Notes under the pieces: generated by a model
Databases searched by the model: none
What the model saw: only the letters and a program-made list of their open reading frames with translations
What the model was told of the DNA's origin: nothing
Position numbers and translations under genes: made by a program
Part shown: piece after piece, positions 54,208 through 62,469 of the stretch
Position numbering within the stretch: position 1 is the first letter of the stretch
Layout: every line of letters starts with the position of its first letter
DNA from: Halobellus captivus
GTDB lineage: Archaea > Halobacteriota > Halobacteria > Halobacteriales > Haloferacaceae
Assembly: GCF_003697845.1 (NCBI RefSeq)
Contig: NZ_RDQE01000011.1
Coordinates: forward strand, 88,509 to 152,508
Length of the DNA: 64,000 nucleotides
Direction of reading: 5' to 3'

Positions 54208-55026
54208 CTACTCCTCCGTGCGGTACACGTCCTCGAGGTCCTCCTCGACGTGTGCGTGTTCCGCGGCCGGGAACTCGCCGGTCTCGACGGCGTCCCTGTA
54301 CTCCTCGACCGCCCGCGTCATCTCGCCGCGGACGTCGCCGAACTGCCGGGAGAAGGGCGGGGACCACTCGCCGAGCCCGATCACGTCGTCGATCACGAGA
54401 ACCTGTCCGTCGCAGTCGGGGCCGGCACCGATCCCGATCGTCGGGATCTCGAGGGCGTCGGTGACGGCGGCCGCGAGGTTGGACGGGACGTGTTCCAGCA
54501 CCAACGCGAACGCGCCCGCCTCCTCGTGGGCGCGGGCGAGGTCGAGGATCTCCGCCGCGGCCTCCTCGTCGGTTCCCTGGCGGGTGTACCCGCCGAGCCG
54601 GTTGACGTGTTGGGGCGTGAGCCCGAGGTGGGCCATCACCGGAATGCCCACCTCCGTCATCCGGCGCGTGGTCTCGACGGTGTGTGGACCGCTCTCGATC
54701 TTCACCGCGTCCGCGTCGGCCTCCTTGAGGAGTTCCCCGGCGTTTCGGACCGACTCGGCCTCCTCGACGCCGAACGAGAGGAACGGCATGTCGGCGACGA
54801 CGAGCGCGTCCGCGACCGTGCGCGCGACGGCGGCGGTCCGGGAGCGCACGTCCGCCATCGTCACCGGGAGCGTCGAGTCGTAGCCCAGGGCGGTGTTGCC
54901 CATACTGTCGCCGACGAGGACGACGTCGATCCCGGCCCGGTCGACGACCGCCGCGGTCTGGGCGTCGTAGGCGGTGAGCATCGTGATCGGCTCCTCGCGG
55001 TCCCGGAGTCCCCGCGTCGTGGTCAT
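54208..55026 (-). CDS. panB: 3-Methyl-2-oxobutanoate hydroxymethyltransferase
   Basis: This protein of 272 aa makes ketopantoate for pantothenate/CoA synthesis. Seen: ITMLTAYDAQTAAVVDRAGIDVVLVGDSMGNTALGYDST, VADMPFLSFGVEEAE, DAVKIESG, VMAHLGLTPQHVNRLGGY, LVLEHVPS and TIGIGAGPDCDGQVLVIDD, which contain the Mg2+ Asp residues and catalytic Glu. Full length. Start ATG 55026 (MTTTRGLRDREEPITMLTAY). Confidence 0.97.
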   Translation of the reverse strand: MTTTRGLRDREEPITMLTAYDAQTAAVVDRAGIDVVLVGDSMGNTALGYDSTLPVTMADVRSRTAAVARTVADALVVADMPFLSFGVEEAESVRNAGELLKEADADAVKIESGPHTVETTRRMTEVGIPVMAHLGLTPQHVNRLGGYTRQGTDEEAAAEILDLARAHEEAGAFALVLEHVPSNLAAAVTDALEIPTIGIGAGPDCDGQVLVIDDVIGLGEWSPPFSRQFGDVRGEMTRAVEEYRDAVETGEFPAAEHAHVEEDLEDVYRTEE

Positions 55027-55122
55027 CGATCGAGGGTCGTCCCCCGTCCGATTAAAACCGACGGGATCCCGGATGAGCGGTGTCGATCGCTCCCGGGGAT
55101 GAAGCCGTGGACCGCCATCGCT

Positions 55123-55413
55123 ATGTCCGTTCGCTCCGGTAGCTCACCCGTGCAACCCGTCGAGCAGGTCGAGGTCGAGGGCGTCGACTACGGCTGGGTG
55201 ATGCAGACGACGTTCGTCGTCACGATCCTCGTCGGCGCCCCGGTCGTCGCCGTCCTCTCCACGTTCGTCACGCTGGAGTCGTGGGGGGCCCGCGCCGCGT
55301 TCGCGGTCCGCGTCGGCGCGCCGATCTGGTTTCTCACCGCGGTCGCGGTCGCGGTCTACGCGAGGCGCACCGAGGCCGGCGACGGCTACTCGAACCCGGA
55401 CGACGAGGAGTGA
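55123..55413 (+). CDS. Two-helix membrane protein (DUF5822-like)
   Basis: This protein of 96 aa starts at ATG 55123 (MSVRSGSSPVQPVEQVEVEG). After a 24-residue soluble start come VDYGWVMQTTFVVTILVGAPVVAVLS and a second helix (GAPIWFLTAVAVAVYARR). The YGWVMQTTF segment is a pattern I associate with the haloarchaeal DUF5822 family. Function unknown. It is divergent from panB and followed by a large non-coding region. Confidence 0.65.
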   Translation: MSVRSGSSPVQPVEQVEVEGVDYGWVMQTTFVVTILVGAPVVAVLSTFVTLESWGARAAFAVRVGAPIWFLTAVAVAVYARRTEAGDGYSNPDDEE

Positions 55414-55886
55414 GTGATCCGTGCTCCCTTCGTGATCCGCTCCCTCAGCGGCTTCGTTGAGAGCGGTTTTTGGAGCACGTCTCGGGTGAAACAGCCTTCC
55501 ATCGCACTTGCATATCCACCTTTTTCATCGTCGGGTTCGCTCGCTCGCTGGGTTCGCTTCGGGAACCGCTCCTCGAAAACCCTGGAGGGAAAGAGCCGAC
55601 TCCGCCGTCTTCGACGGCTCCGTCGGTGAAACGCCTCGCCGTGGTCGGCGTCTGCTGGCGTCGTCCCCGGTCGATCTGTGAATCCGCTCCTCAACCCGCA
55701 CGGCTCCGCACCTCACGCCTCCCCAGCCTCGCCGTTCGCGCATTTCACGCGCTCACGGCGTCCCTCGCGGACTCCTCGCGCCCTCCCGGGCGCTCGGAGG
55801 CGCAGGGCGAGAGCTCTGCTCTCGCTTGAAGCCGGCGCGAAGCGCCGGCGACGCCACCGCGATGCGGAATCGCTCGTTGCTTACGC
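55414..55886. repeat. Non-coding dispersed haloarchaeal element, copy 2
   Basis: About 470 bp without a supported gene. It shares, in the same order, short blocks with 25260-25615: ATCGCACTTGC (55502), CCGCACCTCACGCCTCCCCAG (near 55705; one mismatch to copy 1), and GCCACCGC with AATCG (near 55850). GC palindromes such as GCCGGCGCGAAGCGCCGGC (55831-55849) and GAGAGCTCTGCTCTC are present. Confidence 0.6.
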
Positions 55887-56567
55887 TCACTCGACCGGAT
55901 CGAAGACGAGCACGTCGCCGACGTCCACGCCGCGCTCCTCGGTCCAGCGGTAGTTGACCTCGAGGACGTACTGCCCGGGGTCCTCGTAGGTCTGGTCCCT
56001 CCCGTCCTCGTTCGGTCCCGGTGCCGACGCGTGGTGGATCCCGGTGATCACGCCGTCGGCGTCCGCGAACACGATGTCGATCCCGAAGCTCATGTCCTTC
56101 ATCCAGTACGTCAAATCCCGGACCGAGCCGTGGACGAACAGCATGCCGCGGTCCTCGGGGAGCGATTCGGTGTCGCTCAGGCCGGTCTCACGGAGCCCCT
56201 GGGTGTCCGCGACCGCCGCGGTCACCGACCCGAGAACGTCGCCGTCGGGGGTCTCGACGCTCACCTCCCGCGTCTCGTAGTCCTCGTGGATCGGTTCGGC
56301 GTCGGTGTCTTCCTCCTCGTTGTCGTCGCCCTCCGTTTCGGGGTCAGCGTCGGTTTCACCTTCGATGTCGTCGCCGTCGGTACCCTCGGCGTCGCCTCCG
56401 GTCGCGTTCCCGTCCTCGCTTTCGGCGTCGACCTCGCCCGCGTCGACGTCGGTCGGCTCCGTCGTTCCCCCCCGATCCAGACAGCCGACGAGGGAGGCGG
56501 CTCCGAGCCCGCCGAGCGTGCGGAGGTATCGACGACGGGATCGGGGATCGGATCCGGGACGCTCCAT
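55887..56567 (-). CDS. DUF192-domain Tat lipoprotein
   Basis: This protein of 226 aa starts at ATG 56567 (MERPGSDPRSRRRYLRTLGG). Twin-arginine lipobox leader SRRRYLRTLGGLGAASLVGC, then an extremely acidic linker of about 60 residues. The DUF192 domain reads VTAAVADTQGLRETGLSDTESLPEDRGMLFVH, TYWMKDMSFGIDIVFADADGVITGIHHASAPG and YVLEVNYRWTEERGVDVGDVL. It is an extracellular lipoprotein of unknown function. The stop adjoins the dispersed non-coding element. Confidence 0.88.
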   Translation of the reverse strand: MERPGSDPRSRRRYLRTLGGLGAASLVGCLDRGGTTEPTDVDAGEVDAESEDGNATGGDAEGTDGDDIEGETDADPETEGDDNEEEDTDAEPIHEDYETREVSVETPDGDVLGSVTAAVADTQGLRETGLSDTESLPEDRGMLFVHGSVRDLTYWMKDMSFGIDIVFADADGVITGIHHASAPGPNEDGRDQTYEDPGQYVLEVNYRWTEERGVDVGDVLVFDPVE

Positions 56568-56657
56568 GGGTCGGGCGTCACTCCGGGCTCCGGCGGCATA
56601 AAGCGGTCGTCGACGGCCAGGTGGTCGGTTCCGCGTCCGCCGCGTTCGGTCGACCGC

Positions 56658-57152
56658 TCACTCGAGTTCCTCGGCGTACGCGTAGCTGTCCGCCGTGGCA
56701 GTCGGTCGGTCCCCGTCGAGTTCGATCCGCCAGCCGTCGATCGCGGTCGGGTCCTCGAGGGCGACCGAGAGGGTCGTCCGCACGTCGTCGACGTCGACCC
56801 CGTAGTAGTCCCCGGGGACGCCGTGGAGGTACCGGAGCGCGGTCTCGAAGAGGCTCCGCATGCCGTCGTCGTCCTCGAAGTCGACGCGCTTGTACGCGCC
56901 CGCGGCGACCTGAACCATTCCGTGGAGGAACGCGCTCTCGGTCGTGCCGCTGCCGTAGTTGTACCACTCGATCTCGAAGCAGTCGTGTGACTCGTGGTAC
57001 GCGCCGTCGTTGAACAGCCGGACGCCGTGGATCACCGCACGCCTGAGGGTCCCGTGTTCCCACCCGTTGGACTCGAGGCGGTCGGGCCGCCACCCGGACG
57101 GCTCCCCCGATATCGGCGGCGCGACGCTCGGGTCGCGGGTGTGCTCGTCCAT
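56658..57152 (-). CDS. DUF309-family protein
   Basis: This protein of 164 aa starts at ATG 57152 ([20 protein letters not shown]). The DUF309 core is visible: [29 protein letters not shown] (family pattern F-N-x-G-x-Y-H-E-x-H-x-x-x-E) and [17 protein letters not shown]. Helical, with the conserved His and Glu residues possibly binding a metal. The function of the family is not established. Confidence 0.85.
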   Translation of the reverse strand: MDEHTRDPSVAPPISGEPSGWRPDRLESNGWEHGTLRRAVIHGVRLFNDGAYHESHDCFEIEWYNYGSGTTESAFLHGMVQVAAGAYKRVDFEDDDGMRSLFETALRYLHGVPGDYYGVDVDDVRTTLSVALEDPTAIDGWRIELDGDRPTATADSYAYAEELE

Positions 57153-57232
57153 GCGAACCCGTCGCGTCGCCAACGACCTAACCGTTTCGCGGGGACCGGC
57201 GTACACTTATGCGTCGCCTCCGTCGTGCGGAC

Positions 57233-58318
57233 ATGGCTCACGAGCGGGACCGGGATCACGGACGGCCCCACGACGGCGATCGGGACCGATACGCGTCCGC
57301 GGTCGTCGACGCCGTCCACGACGGGACGTACGTGCTCGACGCCGACCGGGTCCGGGTGTTCGCCAACGAGCGGCTTCGGGAGGTGACCGACTTCGGGGAC
57401 GACCTCCTCCTCGCGAAACACCCCGAACGGCTCGTCGAGTCGGGATACTGGGCGGAGGAGGAGGCCGATCGGTATCGCGAGGCGGTCGAGCGCGTCCTCG
57501 CGGGCGACTCCCGCGAGGAGCGGGTCCAGCTCACGACGACGCTCGGCGACGGATCGTCGGTGACCACGGAGACGCGACTCACGCCACTGACGGCCGACGA
57601 CGAGGATCGAAACGGTCCGATCGTCGGCGTCGTCGGAGTCATCCGCGACGTGACGGAGCGCGTCGAGCGCGAGCGCGAACTGGAGCGGCTCAACGAACGG
57701 CTCGAGCGTCTCTCCGGGTTCCTCTCACACGACCTTCGGAACCCGCTCTCGGTCGCGACCGGATACCTCGACCTGGCCCGCGAGACCGGCGACGTCGAGC
57801 GGTTGGACCCGGTCGAGGAGGCGCTCGAGCGGATCGAGTCGCTGATCGACGACGCGCTGGTGTTGGCGCGCGAGCCGGCGGCGATAGACATCGCCGAGAC
57901 CGCGGTCGATCCGGGTGAACTCGCGCGCGACTGCTGGGAATCGGGCGACTTCGGCGAGCAGCCGGCTGGCGCGACCCTCGTCGTGGAGGACGAGGGGCCG
58001 GTTCGTGCCGATCCGACGCTCCTGCGGCGGGCACTCGGGAACCTGCTCTCGAACGCGTTCGATCACGCCGGCGAGCGCCCCACGGTTCGCGTCGGCGTCG
58101 ACGACCGCGGCCTGTACGTCGCCGACGACGGCCCCGGACTCCGCGAGGACGCACGCGAGGAGGTGACGGAGTTCGGCGTCTCGAAGGGCGACGGCACCGG
58201 GATCGGGCTCGCGATCGTCGAGCGGGTCGCGGCCGCCCACGGCTGGACGCTGGAGATCGGCGAGTCGCGGGAGGGCGGGTTCGAGGCCCGGTTCGTCGGC
58301 GCGGAACCGACGGCATAA
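57233..58318 (+). CDS. PAS-domain sensor histidine kinase
   Basis: This protein of about 361 aa starts at ATG 57233 (MAHERDRDHGRPHDGDRDRY); an in-frame ATG at 57209 is an alternative. An N-terminal PAS fold (AVVDAVHDGTYVLDADRVRVFANERLREVTDFG ... VVGVIRDVTERV) is followed by a coiled linker, the phospho-acceptor helix LSGFLSHDLRNPLSVATGYLDLA (His in SHDLRNPL), and the HATPase part LRRALGNLLSNAFDHAG, YVADDGPGL and GTGIGLAIVERVAAAHGW. No receiver domain or membrane helix, so it is probably cytoplasmic. Signal and partner unknown. Confidence 0.93.
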   Translation: MAHERDRDHGRPHDGDRDRYASAVVDAVHDGTYVLDADRVRVFANERLREVTDFGDDLLLAKHPERLVESGYWAEEEADRYREAVERVLAGDSREERVQLTTTLGDGSSVTTETRLTPLTADDEDRNGPIVGVVGVIRDVTERVERERELERLNERLERLSGFLSHDLRNPLSVATGYLDLARETGDVERLDPVEEALERIESLIDDALVLAREPAAIDIAETAVDPGELARDCWESGDFGEQPAGATLVVEDEGPVRADPTLLRRALGNLLSNAFDHAGERPTVRVGVDDRGLYVADDGPGLREDAREEVTEFGVSKGDGTGIGLAIVERVAAAHGWTLEIGESREGGFEARFVGAEPTA

Positions 58319-58348
58319 AGGGGTGCCGTACCGAACCCTCGGCCGCGT

Positions 58349-58432
58349 GCGAGGGTAGCCAAGCCCGGAAACGGCGGCGGACTCAAGATCCGCTCCTGTA
58401 GAGGTCCGTGGGTTCAAATCCCTCCCCTCGCA
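58349..58432 (+). tRNA. tRNA-Leu (anticodon CAA)
   Basis: The 84-nt sequence folds as a class II tRNA: acceptor arms GCGAGGG (58349-58355) and CCCTCGC (58425-58431) with discriminator A, D-arm TAGCCAAGCCCGG, anticodon stem GCGGA / TCCGC around loop CTCAAGA (anticodon CAA), a long variable arm TCCTGTAGAGGT, and T-loop GGTTCAAATCC. The CCA end is not encoded. No intron seen. Confidence 0.96.
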
Positions 58433-58646
58433 TCGCCGGGGTCCACCCCCGTGATGCGGAAGACGCTCTCGGAGCGCTCTTCCCTCGCAAAACACCATCT
58501 CTGTGTCAGACGAGTAGCAATGCTTCGTGGATGAGGCAGTGATACTGACCGATCCGCCGTGATTCGAAGTGTATTCACGCTCCGATCTCCTGAGGGGCCG
58601 TCGTTCACGTACCTTGATGTCGGGTACGTCGAAAACGAACGCGTAG

Positions 58647-59369
58647 ATGACCGAGACACTCGTACAAGCCCTCTCGTATACCATGCTGGCGGTGGTCGCC
58701 GCGATGGTCGGCGGCGTTATAGCCGTCTTTCGGCCGCCAAGCGCACGGATGGAAAGCAACGTTCAGCACTTCGCGGCCGGAGTGGTCACCGCCGCCGTCG
58801 CGTCCGAGTTGCTGCCCGACGTCCACGACTCGGCGCCGGCCGTCGTGGTCGTCGGGTTCGCGTTGGGAGTCACGGCGATGCTCGGGATCCATCGACTGAC
58901 CGGGATCATCGAGAGACGGAACGTCGGCGGCAGTCTCGGTAGCGCCACGGGCCTGTTGATAACGATCGGTATCGACATGACCATCGACGGGGTTCTCATC
59001 GGCGTGACCTTCCTCACGGAAGCCACGACCGGGGTCATCATCGCCGTCGCGTTGGCCATCGAGGTGCTCTTTCTGGGCGTTACCGGGGTGATCGCGTTGC
59101 CGTCCGACACCGGCATTACACGGAAGCTCGCGGTGCCGGCAGCGTTCGGCGCGTTGCTGACGGCGGGCGTGGTCGTCGGCGTCGTCGCGTTGGAGGGCGT
59201 GAGCGGTGCGCCCATCGCGCTCATCCTCGCCTTCGGAGCCGCCGCACTCCTCTATCTGGTCACCGAAGAGCTGCTCGTGAAGGCACAGAAAGTCCCGGAA
59301 ACGCCGGTCTCGACGACGCTGTTCTTCTGTGGCTTCCTCTCGATCTTCCTCCTCGGGATGGTTCACTGA
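58647..59369 (+). CDS. ZIP-family metal transporter
   Basis: This protein of 240 aa starts at ATG 58647 (MTETLVQALSYTMLAVVAAM). About eight membrane helices carry the ZIP signature: VQHFAAGVVTAAVASELLPDV in helix 2 (metal-site His/Glu) and LLITIGIDMTIDGVLIGVTFL in helix 4, where the usual H-N-x-x-D is replaced by D-M-x-x-D, so the metal preference may differ. It ends FLLGMVH. It is downstream of the tRNA gene by 214 bp and convergent with the helicase gene. Confidence 0.88.
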   Translation: MTETLVQALSYTMLAVVAAMVGGVIAVFRPPSARMESNVQHFAAGVVTAAVASELLPDVHDSAPAVVVVGFALGVTAMLGIHRLTGIIERRNVGGSLGSATGLLITIGIDMTIDGVLIGVTFLTEATTGVIIAVALAIEVLFLGVTGVIALPSDTGITRKLAVPAAFGALLTAGVVVGVVALEGVSGAPIALILAFGAAALLYLVTEELLVKAQKVPETPVSTTLFFCGFLSIFLLGMVH

Positions 59370-59402
59370 AACCGAAACCGGCGGGAGTTCCGGAGGCGGT
59401 TC

Positions 59403-61757
59403 TCACTCCACTCGGACGGTTCGGGTCGCACGCACGGGCATCAGCGGCAGGTCGGGGAAGACCACCTCGACGACGAACTCCAACTCGTCGGCGTCGGGCG
59501 GGCCGAACACGCCGACGGGCACCGTCGTCTCCCCGTCGAGGTACGTCGTGGTCGCGGTCATCTCCACGTCGTTGACGGTGACCCGGAGCCCGACGCGCGC
59601 GCCGCCGGCCGCGTTCGAGACGGCCACCTCGCACAGCTCGTTCTCGCCGACGGCGATGACGTCGGGGAACGCGCCCCAGTCGACCTCGATCCGCGGGCAC
59701 TCGCGGGCGGCGTCGACGATCCGCTCGGCGACGGAGTCGCTCATCCCGGCGTTCGCCAGTTCGCCGGCGCCCGCCTCGACGACCGCAGCCGGCGAGGTCA
59801 GCCCGGCGTTCGCGAGCCGCTCGGCGCGGCCGGAACCGACCCCCTCGACCGCGGTGAGCGCGACCGCCTCGCGTGAGACGCCGTGTTCGACCCGGGCCTC
59901 GACGCGGCACGCGAGGTTGGCCGCCCGCGGGCCGGCGAACCGGTCGAGGAACTCCGAGAGCGCGGCGAGCAGCCGGAGGGCGTTCTGGCGGATCACCCAC
60001 GCGTCGGAGCGGAGGTCCGCGGGCGTCGAGTCGGCCATCCCCGCGAGCAGGATGGCGAACACCTTCCGGTGGCCGTCCTCGAGGTCCGTGTCGTGGCCCT
60101 CGAGGATCCGATCGACCGCGTCGGACTCCGAGGCGCGCGCGGAGACGGAGTCGAACTCGCCGGCTGCGGCGACCGTCTCGAGCACCGCGGCGACGGTGAG
60201 CCGGTCGCGGTCGGCGAGCGCGCGGAACTGCCGGGCGGTCTCGAGACGCATGTAGTACTTCGAGGCGAGCCGGCCGAGGGTCGTCGGCTCGACCGCGAGG
60301 TCGTCGTCGGCCGCGACGAACCCCTCGTCGACGAGCGAGTCGAGGGTGTCGCGGACGCGGTCGCGGAGGGTCGCGAAGTCGTACGCGTCCGGCTCCGACC
60401 GGGCGCGGACGTAGTAGAACGTCGTCTCCAGCCACTCCATCACGTCCTCGAGTCCCCGGATCGTCCCCATCGCGACCTCCGCGTTGAGGTGTGACTCCAG
60501 CTCCGCCGCGAGCCGCGACTCTATCTCCTTGCCCTCCCGGAGGAGCCGCCGATACTTGTCGGCGTCCGCGCGGTCACACACCACCCAGCCGTAGCCCACG
60601 TCGTCGTAGCCGGGACGTCCCGCCCGGCCGAGCATCTGGAGGACGTCGAGCGGCGAGATGTCGGTCTCGCCCTCCAGGGGATCGTGATATTTGGTGTCGC
60701 GGATCACGACACACCGCGCCGGGAGGTTCACGCCCCACGCGAGCGTGGACGTCGAGAAGAGCAGCTTGATCTTCCCCCGTTTGAACCACTCCTCGACGCG
60801 GTCGCGGTCGCCCTTCGCGAGTCCGGCGTGGTGGAAGCCGACACCGTCGAGAACCGACTGTCGGAGGGTGTCGTTCGAGAGTTCCTTCGCCTCGTTGTGG
60901 AAGTCGTAGTCGCCCCGCGAGTCGATCGGGACGTCCCGTTCCGTGATCTCGTCGCGCGCCTTCTTCGCGGCCTGGACCGTGTCCTGTCGCGAGGAGACGA
61001 ACACGAGCGCCTGGCCGTCCTCGCGGACGTGCGGCTCGGCCAGGTCGAGCGCGCGGTAGAGCCGCCGGTACTTGTCGGCGAAGGCGTTCGAGCCGTGGCT
61101 GTACGTCTTGACGCCGGTCTCGAGGTCGACCGGGCGGTACTCGTCGCCGAACGAGTAGGTGGTCTCGGGGGGCGCGTCGAGCCACTCGGCCACGTCGTCG
61201 ACGTTCGGCATCGTCGCCGAGAGCGCGACGACGCGGGGGTCCTGGAGGCGTCGAAGCCGCGAGACGGTGACCTCGAGCACCGCGCCGCGCTTCTCCGAGT
61301 CGAGCAGGTGGACCTCGTCGATCACGACGCAGTCGACGTCGGTGATGAAGCTGTATCGCGCGGAGTCGTGCTTGCGGGTCGCGCTGTCGGCCTTCTCGGG
61401 CGTCGTGACGAGCACGTCGGCGCGCTCGGCCCGCCGCGGGTTGAGGTCGCGCTCGCCGGAGACGACGTACACCGAGTACCCCAGCTCCTCGAACCGCTCC
61501 CACTCGCTCTCCTTCTCGTTCGTGAGCGCGCGCAGGGGCGCGATGAACAGCGCGGTCCCGCCCGCGGCGAGCGTCTTACAGATCGCGAGCTCGGCCAGCG
61601 CGGTCTTCCCCGAGGCGGTGGGCGCGGACGCGACGACGTTGTGGTCGGTCTCGAAGATCCCGGGCAGCGCCTCGCGTTGCATCCGATTGAACTCCTCGAA
61701 CCCGAAGGCGTCGGCGAACTCCGGAACCGCGTCGGCGACCTTCACGCCGCACCACAT
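59403..61757 (-). CDS. Hel308/Ski2-family DNA helicase
   Basis: This protein of 784 aa starts at ATG 61757 (MWCGVKVADAVPEFADAFGF); a GTG at 61745 is an alternative. Superfamily-2 motifs are present: APTASGKTALAELAI (I), CVVIDEVHLL (DEVH, II), ALSATMPN (III), LFSTSTLAWGVNLPA (V) and LQMLGRAGRPGYDD (VI). Winged-helix and ratchet domains follow, then a helix-hairpin-helix (AVEGVGSGRAERLANAG) and an extra C-terminal beta domain (VIAVGENELCEVAVSNAAG ... TVRVE, about 100 residues), in the manner of the Sec63/FN3-like end of some haloarchaeal paralogues. It probably helps stalled-fork repair. Convergent with the ZIP gene. Confidence 0.9.
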   Translation of the reverse strand: MWCGVKVADAVPEFADAFGFEEFNRMQREALPGIFETDHNVVASAPTASGKTALAELAICKTLAAGGTALFIAPLRALTNEKESEWERFEELGYSVYVVSGERDLNPRRAERADVLVTTPEKADSATRKHDSARYSFITDVDCVVIDEVHLLDSEKRGAVLEVTVSRLRRLQDPRVVALSATMPNVDDVAEWLDAPPETTYSFGDEYRPVDLETGVKTYSHGSNAFADKYRRLYRALDLAEPHVREDGQALVFVSSRQDTVQAAKKARDEITERDVPIDSRGDYDFHNEAKELSNDTLRQSVLDGVGFHHAGLAKGDRDRVEEWFKRGKIKLLFSTSTLAWGVNLPARCVVIRDTKYHDPLEGETDISPLDVLQMLGRAGRPGYDDVGYGWVVCDRADADKYRRLLREGKEIESRLAAELESHLNAEVAMGTIRGLEDVMEWLETTFYYVRARSEPDAYDFATLRDRVRDTLDSLVDEGFVAADDDLAVEPTTLGRLASKYYMRLETARQFRALADRDRLTVAAVLETVAAAGEFDSVSARASESDAVDRILEGHDTDLEDGHRKVFAILLAGMADSTPADLRSDAWVIRQNALRLLAALSEFLDRFAGPRAANLACRVEARVEHGVSREAVALTAVEGVGSGRAERLANAGLTSPAAVVEAGAGELANAGMSDSVAERIVDAARECPRIEVDWGAFPDVIAVGENELCEVAVSNAAGGARVGLRVTVNDVEMTATTTYLDGETTVPVGVFGPPDADELEFVVEVVFPDLPLMPVRATRTVRVE

Positions 61758-62036
61758 CCGGGGACGAGTCGCGACGGATCGCACTCGCGGCTGTGTCGCA
61801 TTGGATCGAACCCGGGGCTTCGAGAGCAAAGGCGTTTCTCATGCGGGCCGCCGTTACGCTCTCACCGCGTCCCCGAGGGCTCGCACCGTGCCCCCGTTCG
61901 CGGCTCGTCCTCGTCGCACCGCGTCCCCGAGCCCGCATGGCGTCCCAGTTCGCGGCCACGTCCCGTGATCCGCGGATCCGTCCGTCCTCCGGCGTGAACC
62001 CCGACCGTTTAGGTGAGTGCGGGTCGATCGGGCGGT

Positions 62037-62399
62037 ATGATCCCCACCTCTCCGGTCGCCGTCGCCGCCGCGGGGGCGGTCGTGCTACTCGTCCTGTTCG
62101 GCGTCGTGCGCCGCGTACTCGGCCCCTCCGACGAGGCGCGCGAGTCCAAACGGGCCCACGAGGCGGCCCGAGAACGCGACCCGCCCGTCGAGATAGGCGA
62201 GACGTACGAGTTCGGCGTGACGGAACTCACGGACCACCACTCCGGGAGCGAGGTCGCCGTCGGCAAGGTCGAGGGCTTCGTCGTCTTCGCGGAGGACATC
62301 CCGGGCGATCTCGCGAAGGGCGACGTGATCCGCGCGAAGGTGCTCTCGTTCAACGAGGGCCGGACCTCCGCGGACGCGACGTTCGTGACGAAGGCCTGA
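62037..62399 (+). CDS. Membrane-anchored TRAM-domain protein
   Basis: This protein of 120 aa starts at ATG 62037 (MIPTSPVAVAAAGAVVLLVL). One N-terminal transmembrane helix (about 5-26) is followed by a charged linker (DEARESKRAHEAARERDP) and a TRAM RNA-binding domain: EIGETYEFGVTEL, VGKVEGFVVFAEDIPGDLAKGDVIRAKVLSFNEGRTSADATF. Free-standing TRAM proteins are numerous in haloarchaea and act as RNA chaperones or tRNA binders; a membrane anchor is less usual. It lies 70 bp before mcm on the same strand. Confidence 0.88.
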   Translation: MIPTSPVAVAAAGAVVLLVLFGVVRRVLGPSDEARESKRAHEAARERDPPVEIGETYEFGVTELTDHHSGSEVAVGKVEGFVVFAEDIPGDLAKGDVIRAKVLSFNEGRTSADATFVTKA

Positions 62400-62469
62400 G
62401 GACGGCGAGTCGGACCACCTCCGCTCCGAGCAGGAGGTTCATACGTGATGCCGACCAAGGGGTGCCGTA

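Noticed and set aside
55085-55115. GGGATGAAGCCGTGG near the DUF5822-like gene, resembling the TnpB-element hairpin
   Set aside because: Only one arm is present; there is no palindrome and the flanks do not match the element.
58349-58646. tRNA-Leu as an integration site for an element carrying the ZIP gene
   Set aside because: No integrase nearby and no repeat of the tRNA 3' end found downstream within the window; the ZIP gene has normal composition.
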